Counted from the stretch's first letter, positions 1 through 8,860 are shown. The stretch is DNA of 64,000 nt from Hespellia sp. (GCA_028694105.1 JAQUUC010000007.1:34491-98490), one strand, 5' to 3'. Program-made: numbers and translations. Notes: generated by a model not told the origin, from the sequence alone.

Positions 1-623
1 ATCAGTTCATTTCCTACTCCGGTATGCTTCTTATGTATCTCAGAATTCATATGCTTGATATCGGAAATGATGATATCCGTATATGGCAGTACCTTTTCAA
101 TCTCACTCCACTCCGCATGAAATGTCGATTCACAGCAGGTCTGTATGTTCTCCGCCCTGCATGCCTGAAACAGCTCCGATACGAAATCGCTCTGCATCAG
201 CGGCTCTCCGCCGGATACAGTCACACCGCCGCCGGAACGCTCATAATAGCCAAGATCCTTACGGATTTCCTTCATGCATTCAGCTACGCTCATCTCTTTT
301 CCCCACTGCTTTACCGCATCCGATGGACATACTTTATAGCATTCGAGACAATTCGTACATTTTCCCCGGTCGATACCGATCAGCTTTCCGCGATAAAACT
401 GAAGCGCATCGTTTGGACAGGCCTCCTCGCACATTCCGCATTTCTTATGGGAAATACACTTCGTCTTATAGACCCCCGGCTGAATATGCGTAAGCCAGCT
501 CTCCGGATTACTGCACCACTCGCACCGCAGTGGACATCCCTTCAAAAACAACTCTGTACGAAGGCCCGGACCGTCATGAATGGTAAAGCGCTGAATGTTA
601 AAAATAATTCCCTTCTGTGGCAA
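1..623 (-). CDS. Glycyl-radical enzyme activating protein (5' part, runs off the window)
   Basis: Radical-SAM activase that would install the glycyl radical on a partner pyruvate-formate-lyase-like enzyme. The visible N-terminal 207 residues contain the PFL-activase opening (QRFTIHDGPGLRTELFLKGC), the radical-SAM cluster motif CPLRCEWC (C30, C34, C37), two ferredoxin-like cysteine clusters (CGMCEEACP, CTNCLECYKVCP) and the SAM-contact GGEP motif. The inserted ferredoxin clusters place it with activases of non-PFL glycyl-radical enzymes rather than PflA. The start is a TTG at 621-623, chosen because GGAGG lies 7-8 bases upstream. The 3' part and the partner enzyme are outside the window, so its substrate cannot be named. 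A LuxR-type regulator lies just upstream on the same strand. Confidence 0.9.
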   Translation of the reverse strand, partial: MPQKGIIFNIQRFTIHDGPGLRTELFLKGCPLRCEWCSNPESWLTHIQPGVYKTKCISHKKCGMCEEACPNDALQFYRGKLIGIDRGKCTNCLECYKVCPSDAVKQWGKEMSVAECMKEIRKDLGYYERSGGGVTVSGGEPLMQSDFVSELFQACRAENIQTCCESTFHAEWSEIEKVLPYTDIIISDIKHMNSEIHKKHTGVGNEL

Positions 624-816
624 CTGATTACCTCCTCTCAACTCTTTTACGTTAAAAGTATAACAAGCCAGCGTACAATTGAATATTAGCCATCGGTACT
701 ATTTCATATAGGGAATGTTCCTTATTTTTTATTGAATTTGTTCTGTTTTACTATAGTTCCTGAAATCCCATTGGTAAAATCGCACAAAAAAACCGTGAAA
801 AAACTGCAAAAAAAAA

Positions 817-852
817 TTACCCGATTGTGCTAATCACATCACAATCGGGTAA
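817..852 (-). terminator. Intrinsic terminator of the LuxR-type gene
   Basis: A perfect 13-bp inverted repeat (TTACCCGATTGTG with its complement) surrounds a short loop. It is flanked by T- and A-runs on both sides, so it could act in either direction. It starts 7 bases past the stop codon of the leftward LuxR-type gene. The remaining stretch to 623 shows no gene and probably holds the activase promoter. Confidence 0.85.
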
Positions 853-858
853 CTTTTT

Positions 859-1965
859 TTATTCATTTTGCGCATTCTCTAACCATTTATACAATTCAAA
901 CCGGCTGTTCACATCACATTTCGTGTAAATGTTCTGCACGTGTTTCTTTACCGTATGATAACTGATCATCAGCTCGTCCGCAATCGCCTTGTAGGTCAGG
1001 CCCGCATACAGCAGCTCCGCCACCTTCTGTTCTGCGTGCGTCAGCGGCGTGTTCTCTCCGCCGGTCAGAGCCGCTTTCCGCTCCCCGGCTTTGATGGAAA
1101 TGGTAATCCAGTGGTAACGGTCTACAATTCCATTGGAATACGTCTGGTCATACGTGTAAATCTTGAAAATATAATTCTTGATCACACGGGTCTGCACATG
1201 GTTGACACCGGTGGCATCTCCCAGCAGAAACGGCAGCCAGTTACAGGGCATCGTCGTGCTGATTTCTTCCGTAATAGAATTTCCCCAGATATCCTTCAGA
1301 TACTTCTGCGCCGCGTTGTTGTAGCTCATAATATGCATAAAATCATCCGTCACCAGATATGCCTTCTCACCGGATGCAATAATTTCACTCTGAATACTTG
1401 CCACAATCTTGGCCTGCTCATACTTCTTAAAATTTTTGTATGCATTTGCCACATAGACATAAATGGCCTTCAATGTCTCAATCTGCTCCGGCGTAAAATC
1501 CCCTTTTTCCTTGCTTTTAAATACCGAAATCTGGATGTAGGCGTTAATTCCAAACGCCATCGTTACGCTGTAATGCGAGTGGAAATTCTCCTCCAGAAAC
1601 CGGACGTACGCCGAGTGTTCATAATCTACCGGACTAATGATATCCGTTGATTTGTAAAGCCTTGGCTCCACATTAAAATAGGTCAGCTCATCGCGCACCG
1701 CCTCCTCAAAGACAATATGACGGACGATATCATTGGCGATAAATCTTCTGTAGGGATGTCCCTCGCAGTTCACCTGCAGACCTTGTCTCGTAATCCATGA
1801 CAAGAATTTTCCGTGCGTATCAAAATATGTGATCAAAGTCTCTTTCAAACCAAAATTTCGGTCCAGTGAATCCAGCAATATCGTGCAAAAAAATTCTCTT
1901 GCCGATATCTGATGCTCCGACATTTCCGAGAAAAAGTTCATCTGTCCCGCTTTTTCATGTGCCAT
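859..1965 (-). CDS. LuxR-family transcriptional regulator
   Basis: A 368-residue DNA-binding regulator. The C-terminal 65 residues form a GerE/LuxR helix-turn-helix (LTHAEQKVAELLYAGLTYKA, then HTVKKHVQNIYTKCDV). The first 300 residues carry no motif I recognise with confidence; a GAF- or PAS-like sensory fold is plausible. It starts at ATG after GAGAGG. It sits upstream of the glycyl-radical activase in the same orientation, separated by a strong terminator, so it is more likely a regulator of the neighbouring metabolic locus than co-transcribed with it. The regulatory target is inference. Confidence 0.85.
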   Translation of the reverse strand: MAHEKAGQMNFFSEMSEHQISAREFFCTILLDSLDRNFGLKETLITYFDTHGKFLSWITRQGLQVNCEGHPYRRFIANDIVRHIVFEEAVRDELTYFNVEPRLYKSTDIISPVDYEHSAYVRFLEENFHSHYSVTMAFGINAYIQISVFKSKEKGDFTPEQIETLKAIYVYVANAYKNFKKYEQAKIVASIQSEIIASGEKAYLVTDDFMHIMSYNNAAQKYLKDIWGNSITEEISTTMPCNWLPFLLGDATGVNHVQTRVIKNYIFKIYTYDQTYSNGIVDRYHWITISIKAGERKAALTGGENTPLTHAEQKVAELLYAGLTYKAIADELMISYHTVKKHVQNIYTKCDVNSRFELYKWLENAQNE

Positions 1966-2067
1966 AGGTCAACCTCTCCCTCTGACAGACCCCATTCACA
2001 TTCTTTTGTCTGCCAGTCTCATTTTTTATCATTGTATCAGATTACATGCCATTAAAGAAGAGGACTC

Positions 2068-2880
2068 CTAAGAAAGTTCCTCCAACAGCTGCGCAACCGT
2101 CTTCTGATTCACCGGATGCCGCTTGTTCGGACACAGCTCCAGCAGCGGCTCCAGCACAAATGTCCGCTTTTCAATTTCCACGTGCGGAATAATCAAATTA
2201 TCCTGAGCCAGCACCAGATCGTCATAAAACAGAATATCAATGTCCAGCGTGCGCGGTCCCCAATGGATTTCCCGTTTCCTCTCAGCGGCAGCCTCGATTT
2301 CATGGATCCGCCGCAGAAGCTCCTCCGGTGTGAGCAGCGTGGAAATCTTCACCGCACCATTTAAAAATACATCCTGATCTGTCACGCCGTACGGTTCCGT
2401 CTCAATATAAGAAGAGACCTTCAGCACCCGCGTATCCTTCCCGGCACGCAGCGCCTCTACCGCCTGATCCAGATATGCCTGCTTTTCGCCCATGTTCGAG
2501 CCGAGTGCCAGATACACCTCATGCCATCCGCGCCGGATTTTCACCGAAACCGTCTTAAGCGGCAGCCCGACCGGCGCCCACGGCTTCTGGATTTCCAATT
2601 CAATTTCTTTTAGATTCTTCACCTCAAGTAAGAGTGCCATCGCAAGCTGCTCCGCGACCGTCTCAATCAGTTTGTAGGTGTGTGCCTTCATAAATTTCTC
2701 GATAAACTGGCTCACATCGCCGTAGTGAATCGATGCCGTCAGGTTATCCTCAAGCCCCGCCTTTCTCGTGTCCGTAAACAACGCTGCCGTCACCAGAAAC
2801 TTCTGGCCCAGCACATTTTCCTCCGGGAATACACCATGATTGCAATATACCTCTAACTCCGTAATTTTAATCTGATCCAT
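2068..2880 (-). CDS. folK: Dihydroneopterin aldolase / HPPK fusion (FolB-FolK)
   Basis: Bifunctional folate enzyme. Residues 1-118 are dihydroneopterin aldolase (opening ITELEVYCNHGVFPEE; catalytic-type region around HTYKLIETVAE). Residues 120-270 are 6-hydroxymethyl-dihydropterin pyrophosphokinase (LALGSNMGEK; magnesium/ATP motif WGPRTLDIDILFYDD; later PHVEIEKRTFVLEPL). Together they convert dihydroneopterin to the pyrophosphorylated pterin used by FolP. It is the last gene of the folC-folE-HD-folP-folBK operon. The 108-bp gap to folP is filled by hairpin repeats, so expression may be tuned there. The ATG is preceded by GGAGG. Confidence 0.95.
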   Translation of the reverse strand: MDQIKITELEVYCNHGVFPEENVLGQKFLVTAALFTDTRKAGLEDNLTASIHYGDVSQFIEKFMKAHTYKLIETVAEQLAMALLLEVKNLKEIELEIQKPWAPVGLPLKTVSVKIRRGWHEVYLALGSNMGEKQAYLDQAVEALRAGKDTRVLKVSSYIETEPYGVTDQDVFLNGAVKISTLLTPEELLRRIHEIEAAAERKREIHWGPRTLDIDILFYDDLVLAQDNLIIPHVEIEKRTFVLEPLLELCPNKRHPVNQKTVAQLLEELS

Positions 2881-2892
2881 ACTTTACCTCCT

Positions 2893-2953
2893 GAGCCAGG
2901 GGGACGGTTCCTCCGGTCACCTGCCGGTGCCATAGGAACCGTCCCCCTGGCTC
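2893..2953. repeat. Perfect inverted repeat of the GAACCGTCCCC family
   Basis: Two perfect 20-base arms (GAGCCAGGGGGACGGTTCCT and its complement) enclose a 21-base centre that contains a second CCGG/CCGG dyad. The element lies inside the folate operon between folP and folBK. As RNA it would make a very stable stem-loop; a T6 run follows only on the + side. The same core recurs at 2967, 2992, 50856, 54015-54099 and 54321-54399. Confidence 0.95.
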
Positions 2954-2966
2954 CATTTTTTTGTTA

Positions 2967-3016
2967 CCACAAGAACCGTCCCCTTGGCTCAGCCGCAAGA
3001 ACCGTCCCCCTGGCCC
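2967..3016. repeat. Two direct copies of the GAACCGTCCCC repeat overlapping the folP 3' end
   Basis: Two direct copies of (CC/GC)(A/G)CAAGAACCGTCCCC(T/C)TGG lie at 2967-2990 and 2992-3016. The stop codon of folP (2989-2991) falls at their junction, so the repeat encodes the last eight residues of FolP and its stop. Confidence 0.9.
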
Positions 3017-3816
3017 ACAATCGCTTCCGTCATCCGAATTGCGCGCACATTGGCCGCCACATCATGCACCCGCACAAAGGACGCACCGTGCAGCACACCA
3101 TAGACACTCGTTGCAATCGTCCCTTCCTCGCGCTCATTCGCAGGCAGATGAAGCGTCAGCCCGATTACCGATTTCCGGGACGTTCCCAGCAGCACCGGAT
3201 ACCCCAGTGTTTTCAACGCTTCCAGCTCCCGGATGATTTCCAGATTCTGCTCATAGCTCTTCGCAAATCCGACGCCCGGATCCAGACAGATCTTATCCTC
3301 CGCAATTCCGGCTTCCTTCGCAAGCCTTACGCTCTCGCTTACATCCGCCACAACATCCTTTACGAAATCCGTATAATCTGTATTATTCCGGTTATGCATC
3401 AGACAGCACGCCGCATCCGCCCCGGCGATGACCGCCGCCATCTGTGGATCGTATTTTAATCCCCAGATATCGTTGATCAGATCCGCTCCGGCATCAAGCA
3501 CCCGCTTTGCCACCCCGCTTTTATAGGTATCCACAGAAATTGGGATATCAAACGCTCCTTTGACCGCCTCTACGACCGGCACGACCCGGCTGATTTCTTC
3601 CTCATCGCTGATCTTCGTGTATCCCGGTCTGGTCGACTCTCCGCCGATATCAATGATATCCATGCCCTGCCGAATCATTTCCTCCACATGGCGCAGCGCG
3701 GCATCGGCCTGATTCCACTTCCCACCATCCGAAAATGAATCCGGCGTCACATTCAAAATCCCCATGGTATACGTATGGTGTTTTGTATCAAACGTACGAT
3801 TTCCTATTTTCATCAT
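2989..3816 (-). CDS. folP: Dihydropteroate synthase
   Basis: Joins p-aminobenzoate to the pterin pyrophosphate to give dihydropteroate; the sulfonamide target. The family signatures are clear: MGILNVTPDSFSDGGKW near residue 18, IDIGGESTRPGY near 56, then DLINDIWGL, the LLGTSRKSVIG loop and the final RVHDV. It overlaps the HD gene by 4 bases, implying translational coupling. The last eight residues (GQGDGSCG) are encoded by a dispersed repeat, so the native C-terminus appears to have been replaced just after EAIV. The catalytic core is intact. Confidence 0.96.
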   Translation of the reverse strand: MMKIGNRTFDTKHHTYTMGILNVTPDSFSDGGKWNQADAALRHVEEMIRQGMDIIDIGGESTRPGYTKISDEEEISRVVPVVEAVKGAFDIPISVDTYKSGVAKRVLDAGADLINDIWGLKYDPQMAAVIAGADAACCLMHNRNNTDYTDFVKDVVADVSESVRLAKEAGIAEDKICLDPGVGFAKSYEQNLEIIRELEALKTLGYPVLLGTSRKSVIGLTLHLPANEREEGTIATSVYGVLHGASFVRVHDVAANVRAIRMTEAIVGQGDGSCG

Positions 3817-4355
3817 AATTCCAACCTCTTTTTTTCATCTGACTTGTTGCACTCCTCCCGTGCATCGCACGCAAAACAAAGCCTTGACATCTTATCGGCC
3901 CGGTAAATGAGTCCCTTCAAATCCGCGCACCCCCGAATTTCCTCATTCCGGTGACTGGCAATTGCCTCCAGAATCTGCCCGGTTTCTTCCTTCTGAAAAT
4001 GACAGTGCTCCAGAATCTGTTCCGCAATCAAAACACTCGCCTCCTCATGCGGAATGTTTTCCCGATACTGCAAATGTCTTCCGATATCATGCAGGATTGC
4101 TGTAGCGTAAATAATTTCTTTGTCAACTTTTATATTTCTTTTTAAACTTTCTATATACGCAAGTCTCGCCACATCCAAAAAGTGGCTCATATTATGCCGG
4201 CAAAAAATACGCGTTTTCTCGCACTCTGAAATTGCCTCATAACACGCCTTATATTCTTTCTGCTGCAGGATTTCATTCACCCGCACCATATCCGTACGAT
4301 ACAAAAATCCCGCAGTCCCGTCCATTGCAGCAGCGACAGCTCTCTCCTCGTTCAT
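3813..4355 (-). CDS. HD-domain phosphohydrolase in the folate operon
   Basis: A 180-residue HD-superfamily protein. It has a metal-binding histidine in RHNMSHFLDVARLAY, the HD pair in TAILHDIGRHLQY, and a later HEEASVL/ASHRNEE region. It lies between folE and folP with a 10-bp gap and a 4-bp overlap, so it is surely co-transcribed with the pathway. The operon has no recognisable Nudix enzyme for removing phosphates from dihydroneopterin triphosphate. An HD protein (MptB) acts on a related pterin phosphate in archaea. A pterin-phosphate hydrolase role is therefore a reasonable inference, not shown by sequence. The cysteines near residues 155-168 (CFACDAREEC) are a further feature. Confidence 0.85.
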   Translation of the reverse strand: MNEERAVAAAMDGTAGFLYRTDMVRVNEILQQKEYKACYEAISECEKTRIFCRHNMSHFLDVARLAYIESLKRNIKVDKEIIYATAILHDIGRHLQYRENIPHEEASVLIAEQILEHCHFQKEETGQILEAIASHRNEEIRGCADLKGLIYRADKMSRLCFACDAREECNKSDEKKRLEL

Positions 4356-4365
4356 CTTCCTTCTC

Positions 4366-4920
4366 CTACATTTTCACCAGTCTGAAAAACTGGTCCTGCA
4401 GCTTCTCATCGTCCTCAAACGCGCCGCGCGCAACAAATGTCACCGTCTTCGAGCCCGGCTTTTTGATTCCGCGCATCGTCATGCACATGTGCTCAGCCTC
4501 GATCATAACCATCACACCCTGAGGTGCAAGATTTTCCATAAATGCATCCGCAATCTGCGCCGTCAGCTGTTCCTGCAGCTGCAGCCGTTTTGCAAACACC
4601 TCCACCGTCCTTGCGATTTTGCTCAGCCCGACAACCGTTCCGTCCGGAATATATGCCACATGCGCCTTCCCGTAAAACGGCAGCATATGGTGTTCGCACA
4701 TGGAATAAAATGTGATATCCTTCTCAATGACCATCTCATTATTCTCTACCGTAAAGCGTTTTTGCAAATGTATGGCGGCATCCTCCGTCATTCCCCCCGC
4801 AAGCTCCTCGTACATCCGGGCAATCCGCTCCGGCGTCTCAAGCAGCCCCTCGCGGGTCACATCCTCACCAATTCCTTCCAGTATCAGCTTTACGCCCTCT
4901 TTTATTTTATCCTGATCCAT
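4366..4920 (-). CDS. folE: GTP cyclohydrolase I
   Basis: First enzyme of tetrahydrofolate synthesis, turning GTP into dihydroneopterin triphosphate. At 184 residues it has the normal length for type I FolE. The zinc and catalytic motifs are present: [11 protein letters not shown] (Cys and His ligands), [10 protein letters not shown], and [11 protein letters not shown] with the second zinc cysteine. It follows folC by 3 bases and precedes the HD gene by 10, so it is part of one leftward operon. Confidence 0.97.
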   Translation of the reverse strand: MDQDKIKEGVKLILEGIGEDVTREGLLETPERIARMYEELAGGMTEDAAIHLQKRFTVENNEMVIEKDITFYSMCEHHMLPFYGKAHVAYIPDGTVVGLSKIARTVEVFAKRLQLQEQLTAQIADAFMENLAPQGVMVMIEAEHMCMTMRGIKKPGSKTVTFVARGAFEDDEKLQDQFFRLVKM

Positions 4921-4923
4921 GGT

Positions 4924-6246
4924 TTATCCTTTCCTCACTACATCCTTTAAAAATGAAAGCGAACCAAATGCAACGATTACATCCTCTTTTGCAGCCTTCT
5001 CCAGCATTTCTTCCGTCGCCGCGCCCACGCTGTCCGCGCAGTGAACCGGCACGCCCTTCTTTTCCCAGACCTCTTTCAGACGCTCTTTTGGCAGCGCCCG
5101 CGGATTTCCTGCCGTCTCGATGGTCACGACCTCCTTTGCAAGCGGCGCCATCGTATCCACCATTTTCTCATATTCCTTATCCCGAAATACTCCATTAATA
5201 AAGAAACATTTCCTTCCGGGGAAATATGTTTCCAGCGATTTTTGCAAAAGCTCCGCCGCCTTCGGGTTATGCGCTCCGTCAATCAGCAGGGTTGGCTCCT
5301 TCCCAAGAACCGTAAATCTTCCTCTCCACTCGGCTTTTCGAAACCCTTCCCGCACTGCATAATCGGAAATGCAAACGCCAGTCTCACGAAGTGTGTCCAC
5401 CGCCTCAAGCGCGATGGCCGCATTCTCAATCTGGTACAGCCCGCCCAGATGAATCTCCATGTTCTTCCATTTCCTATAAGAAAACCGCTGCAGATCACAC
5501 CCGGTTTCCAGAAGCTCAAATTCCGGCTGCTGTCCTTCGGTAAGCGCAGACGCGTGTTCAGCCCCCTGCCCCGGATATGCAGCGACTCTCAGCTCTGCGC
5601 GCTTTTCCCTGCACACTGCTTCAATCACCTGCATTGCTTCCGGATCCTGCACACCCGTCACAACCAGCGTGTCCGGTTTAATGATTCCAGCCTTCTGCAC
5701 CGCAATCTTCGCGATCGTATCCCCTAAAATATCCGCGTGATCCATGCTGATACTCGTAATCACCTCCATGATTGGCGTGCGAATCACATTCGTCGCATCC
5801 TCCGCACCGCCAAGCCCGGTTTCAAGCACAACAAAATCACATCCCTGTTCCTTGAAATAGAGGAAACAAAGTGCAGTTTCCACCTCAAAGACCGTTGGAT
5901 GTGTCAGATTTTCTTGCAGCATCTGTTCAATTGTGTCCGCGATAATCGTCAGATTTCCGGCCAGATCCTCCTCTGAAATCATTTTGCCGTTCACCTGAAA
6001 ACGTTCCTCGTAACAGAATAATGTCGGAGAAATATATCGTCCCACCTGATATCCTGCTTCGCTCAGAACTGTGGAAATGCAGGCCAGAACCGACCCTTTT
6101 CCATTCGTTCCGGAGATATGGATAAACTTTAGATCATCCTGTGGATTTCCCAGCCGACCCAACAGCTCCTTCATATTATTTAGCCCCAATACACTTCCGT
6201 ATTTGGATATCTCCTCCAAATATACTTTTGACTCTTTGTAATTCAT
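4924..6246 (-). CDS. folC: Folylpolyglutamate / dihydrofolate synthase
   Basis: Mur-ligase-family enzyme that adds glutamate to dihydropteroate and/or folates. The ATP loop is HISGTNGKGSV; later come HADILGDTIAKIAVQKAGIIKP and LLIDGAHNPKAAELL, both typical of FolC. Length (440) is normal. It is the first gene of the folate operon, transcribed from a good sigma-A promoter at 6296-6324. Whether it is mono- or bifunctional cannot be settled from sequence, but no other FolC is in the operon, which favours a dihydrofolate synthase role. Confidence 0.95.
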   Translation of the reverse strand: MNYKESKVYLEEISKYGSVLGLNNMKELLGRLGNPQDDLKFIHISGTNGKGSVLACISTVLSEAGYQVGRYISPTLFCYEERFQVNGKMISEEDLAGNLTIIADTIEQMLQENLTHPTVFEVETALCFLYFKEQGCDFVVLETGLGGAEDATNVIRTPIMEVITSISMDHADILGDTIAKIAVQKAGIIKPDTLVVTGVQDPEAMQVIEAVCREKRAELRVAAYPGQGAEHASALTEGQQPEFELLETGCDLQRFSYRKWKNMEIHLGGLYQIENAAIALEAVDTLRETGVCISDYAVREGFRKAEWRGRFTVLGKEPTLLIDGAHNPKAAELLQKSLETYFPGRKCFFINGVFRDKEYEKMVDTMAPLAKEVVTIETAGNPRALPKERLKEVWEKKGVPVHCADSVGAATEEMLEKAAKEDVIVAFGSLSFLKDVVRKG

Positions 6247-6295
6247 GTCTCTCCTATCGCAATCTGTTTCCCGTAAAATAGCTCTTTAAGTTAGA

Positions 6296-6324
6296 ATTAT
6301 AATATAAACGGTCCGCTATTGCAA
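6296..6324 (-). promoter_or_regulatory. Sigma-A promoter of the folate operon
   Basis: Reading leftward: -35 TTGCAA (6324-6319), a 17-base spacer, -10 TATAAT (6301-6296). It sits about 50 bases upstream of folC. The -35 overlaps the last codons of the upstream GGDEF gene. Confidence 0.75.
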
Positions 6325-7416
6325 GGAAGTTCCACTCTCCCGGGCTGTATTCCTCATTTCTTTTATTTTTCTCTTATTTTCATACATCAGTTCATCTGCC
6401 AGACTCACGGTCTCATGAGGGATCATATTCGGTGTAAACTGTGCATAACCGACCGCAATATCCGGGAAGTCCTTCCATGTCTTCTGTTTCCTGTCAAATC
6501 CATTTTTCAATTCCTCAATATACTGCTCCACGCTCTCATCCGACTCAGCTTTCAGAAGTACGCTAAACTCATCCCCGCCAAACCGGAAGATCTGCGTAGC
6601 CGAATCAAATGTTCCCCTGATCAATGCTGCAATCTCAATCAGACATTTATCCCCGTATAAATGTCCATTTCTATCATTCACCAGTTTGAAATCATTCACA
6701 TCAATCATCAGAAGATAGTATCGCGATGCATGCGTAATCTGTAAATGTTGTATCTGCTTATTAAATACAAACTTATTCAGCACTCCCGTCAGACCATCTA
6801 CCATGCTGTTGATTTCACATAACAATGCATAATACAGAACAAAATAGACGCAAATAATAATCCAGGTTGTATGATACTGCGAAAATATCACCTGTACCAG
6901 TAACGCCCCCAACATTACAACGCTGCTATTGATAATTCGTCTTTTAAAATAGGATGGGAAATGTCGGAATGCCTCGACTTTTCGCTCAAGTGATATCAGC
7001 ACCGAATATGCAAAAGCCACAATAAAGACAAAATACAATGGTCCGCGCTGATAAACACATTCCTCTGTCACATAAAATACCCAGCCCCAGACGGGTGATA
7101 AAAGGACCGCCGCCAGATTCACGATTACCGGTATAAAAATCAGCACTGACCGCTTCCTGCTATAAAAACAGGATTCAAAAAGAAACACAAACGGAGCTGT
7201 TCCAAATCCGATCATGTTAAATAGAATACTTATCGTTCGATTCTCCGGTATCGTATTATCATACGATATGCAGCCGATCTCCGCTGCCACCACCAGAATC
7301 GTCAGAAAAATACATATTTTTAAATATTTCTTAGCTCCCTGCTCTAACATGATGTCTGTGGTAGTCCATCTCCACAGGATAACCATTATGACGATACACA
7401 AAATAGGGATGATCAT
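6316..7416 (-). CDS. Membrane-bound GGDEF diguanylate cyclase
   Basis: Predicted to make cyclic di-GMP at the membrane. About 190 N-terminal residues contain six or so hydrophobic helices (starting MIIPILCIVIMVILW). They are followed by a GGDEF domain with MIDVNDFKLVNDRNGHLYGD and an intact FRFGGDEFSVLL active-site loop near residue 290. The start is the ATG at 7416 preceded by GGAGG; upstream in-frame codons lie inside tRNA genes and are rejected. It ends with an additional 40-residue helical tail. Its physiological signal is unknown. Confidence 0.9.
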   Translation of the reverse strand: MIIPILCIVIMVILWRWTTTDIMLEQGAKKYLKICIFLTILVVAAEIGCISYDNTIPENRTISILFNMIGFGTAPFVFLFESCFYSRKRSVLIFIPVIVNLAAVLLSPVWGWVFYVTEECVYQRGPLYFVFIVAFAYSVLISLERKVEAFRHFPSYFKRRIINSSVVMLGALLVQVIFSQYHTTWIIICVYFVLYYALLCEINSMVDGLTGVLNKFVFNKQIQHLQITHASRYYLLMIDVNDFKLVNDRNGHLYGDKCLIEIAALIRGTFDSATQIFRFGGDEFSVLLKAESDESVEQYIEELKNGFDRKQKTWKDFPDIAVGYAQFTPNMIPHETVSLADELMYENKRKIKEMRNTARESGTSLQ

Positions 7417-7444
7417 AACATTTCCTCCTGAAACATCCTTGAAA

Positions 7445-7517
7445 TGGAGCATAGGGGGATCGAACCCCTGACCTCCAGATTGCGAACCTAGCGCTCTCCC
7501 AGCTGAGCTAATGCCCC
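7445..7517 (-). tRNA. tRNA-Ala (anticodon CGC)
   Basis: Full cloverleaf: acceptor GGGGCAT/TGCTCC with discriminator A, D-arm GCTC...GAGC, anticodon loop TTCGCAA, T-loop TTCGATC. No CCA is encoded. It lies 40 bases from tRNA-Val, probably one transcript. Confidence 0.95.
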
Positions 7518-7557
7518 TTGTTGCATGTAACATCTCCTGAGGAAATGTTACATATAC

Positions 7558-7632
7558 TGGAGACAGCGGGGCTCGAACCCGCGACCTCTCGCGTGTGAGG
7601 CGAACGCTCATCCCGGCTGAGCTATATCTCCA
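7558..7632 (-). tRNA. tRNA-Val (anticodon CAC)
   Basis: Cloverleaf with acceptor TGGAGAT/GTCTCCA, D-arm GCTC...GAGC, anticodon loop CTCACAC closed by TTCGC/GCGAG, and T-loop TTCGAGC. CAC reads GUG codons. Confidence 0.93.
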
Positions 7633-7713
7633 TAACATTCATTATACGCTCCTCGCATGATGATGCAAGTATTTTTTTAGGTTTCATTGTCTATATTTCC
7701 GCAAATACTCCGA

Positions 7714-8598
7714 CTATCCCTTTTTCTGTGACAAAACCAGACCACCGAGAATCAGAACCGCTCCCACTACCGACACAACCGTCAGTTTCTCGTGCAGGAC
7801 CACCATCGAAAGTATGACCGTTACAACCGGCGAAAGGTAGATGTACACGCTGGTTTTCACCGCACCAATCCATTTCGTCGAAAGGTTCCAGATCAAGAAG
7901 CCAAGGGCACTTGCGCAGATGCCGAGAAAGAGGACATTTCCTATGACCTGCGGATGCTTAAAGGCTGACAGCTTCCAGCTTGCGCCCTGCACAACTGCCA
8001 CCGGAATCAAGAACACAATTCCATAGAAATAGATTCGTCTCGTCACCGCAATCATGGGATAATTCCACTCACTGATCTTCTTTAAAATCACCGAATACAG
8101 TCCCCAGGAAAACATTGCGAAAAATGCAAGGCAATCTCCCAGCGGATTCAGATGAAGGCGATCCTGTCCATTGAGGCTAATCAGAATCACCCCCGCGATT
8201 GCAAGCACAAAGCCGATATAAAAGCTTTTGTGCGGCCGCTCACTTTTATAGAACAAACTCACCATGACCGCCACAAAAAAAGGCGCGCAGGTCACGATAA
8301 TCCCCACGTTCGACGCATATGTCATCGTCAATGCCGTATTTTCCAGCATGAAATATAACACGATTCCAAACAATGCCGCCCCGGCAAAAAATAACTCCCG
8401 CTTTTTCTCCCTGATTTTCAGAACATGCGGGTACGCTAAAAACAGCGCCGCAAAAGCAAGCACTGCCCGCATCATCAGCACCTCCACCGGTGAAAAATAA
8501 TCCAGCAGCACCTTCGTCGAAACAAAAGTCGCGCCCCACATAAACTGCGTTCCTGCTGCCATAACATGCCCCAAAATATGTTTCTTCTCTTCTGTCAT
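7714..8598 (-). CDS. EamA-family (DMT) transporter
   Basis: A drug/metabolite-type permease of about 294 residues with ten hydrophobic segments in two EamA repeats. The first repeat opens with QFMWGATFVSTKVLLDYFSP, characteristic of EamA exporters; the second includes SALGFLIWNLSTKWIGAVK and ends in a short cytosolic QKKG tail. Start set at the ATG at 8598 by analogy with family N-termini; in-frame codons further upstream run into tRNA-Asn. The ribosome site is weak. The substrate is unknown; family members export amino acids, metabolites or drugs. Confidence 0.88.
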   Translation of the reverse strand: MTEEKKHILGHVMAAGTQFMWGATFVSTKVLLDYFSPVEVLMMRAVLAFAALFLAYPHVLKIREKKRELFFAGAALFGIVLYFMLENTALTMTYASNVGIIVTCAPFFVAVMVSLFYKSERPHKSFYIGFVLAIAGVILISLNGQDRLHLNPLGDCLAFFAMFSWGLYSVILKKISEWNYPMIAVTRRIYFYGIVFLIPVAVVQGASWKLSAFKHPQVIGNVLFLGICASALGFLIWNLSTKWIGAVKTSVYIYLSPVVTVILSMVVLHEKLTVVSVVGAVLILGGLVLSQKKG

Positions 8599-8732
8599 CC
8601 CTCTTATCTTGCCTCTCTCGCGCCGAAGCGCGGTCACTTCGGTGACTATATTGCATTTGCGCGCAGTGCGCATTCCCCCGGAGGGTAAAAAAAAGTAGAG
8701 CGTCGTCACAGCGCCACTCCACGAAATAAAAG

Positions 8733-8804
8733 CTCCCCGAGCTGGGCTCGAACCAGCGACCCTTCGGTTAACAGCCGAATGCTCTACCACTGAGCTATCG
8801 AGGA
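8733..8804 (-). tRNA. tRNA-Asn (anticodon GTT)
   Basis: Cloverleaf with acceptor TCCTCGA/TCGGGGA, anticodon loop TGTTAAC closed by TCGGC/CCGAA-type pairing, T-loop TTCGAGC and discriminator G. The 134 bases between it and the EamA gene are GC-rich with short dyads (GTCAC TTCG GTGAC at 8634-8647) but hold no gene I can see. Confidence 0.93.
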
Positions 8805-8860
8805 TTACAAAATATAAATTAGCACCTTTCCTATATACCTGTCAAGGGGTTTTTCTAAAA

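Noticed and set aside
24..689. 221-codon rightward open frame at the window start
   Set aside because: Antisense to the glycyl-radical activase, whose radical-SAM and ferredoxin motifs are unmistakable on the other strand.
7417..7638. N-terminal extension of the GGDEF protein
   Set aside because: The extra codons lie inside tRNA-Ala and tRNA-Val; a well-placed ATG exists at 7416.
8599..8790. N-terminal extension of the EamA protein
   Set aside because: Overlaps tRNA-Asn and does not look like the family.
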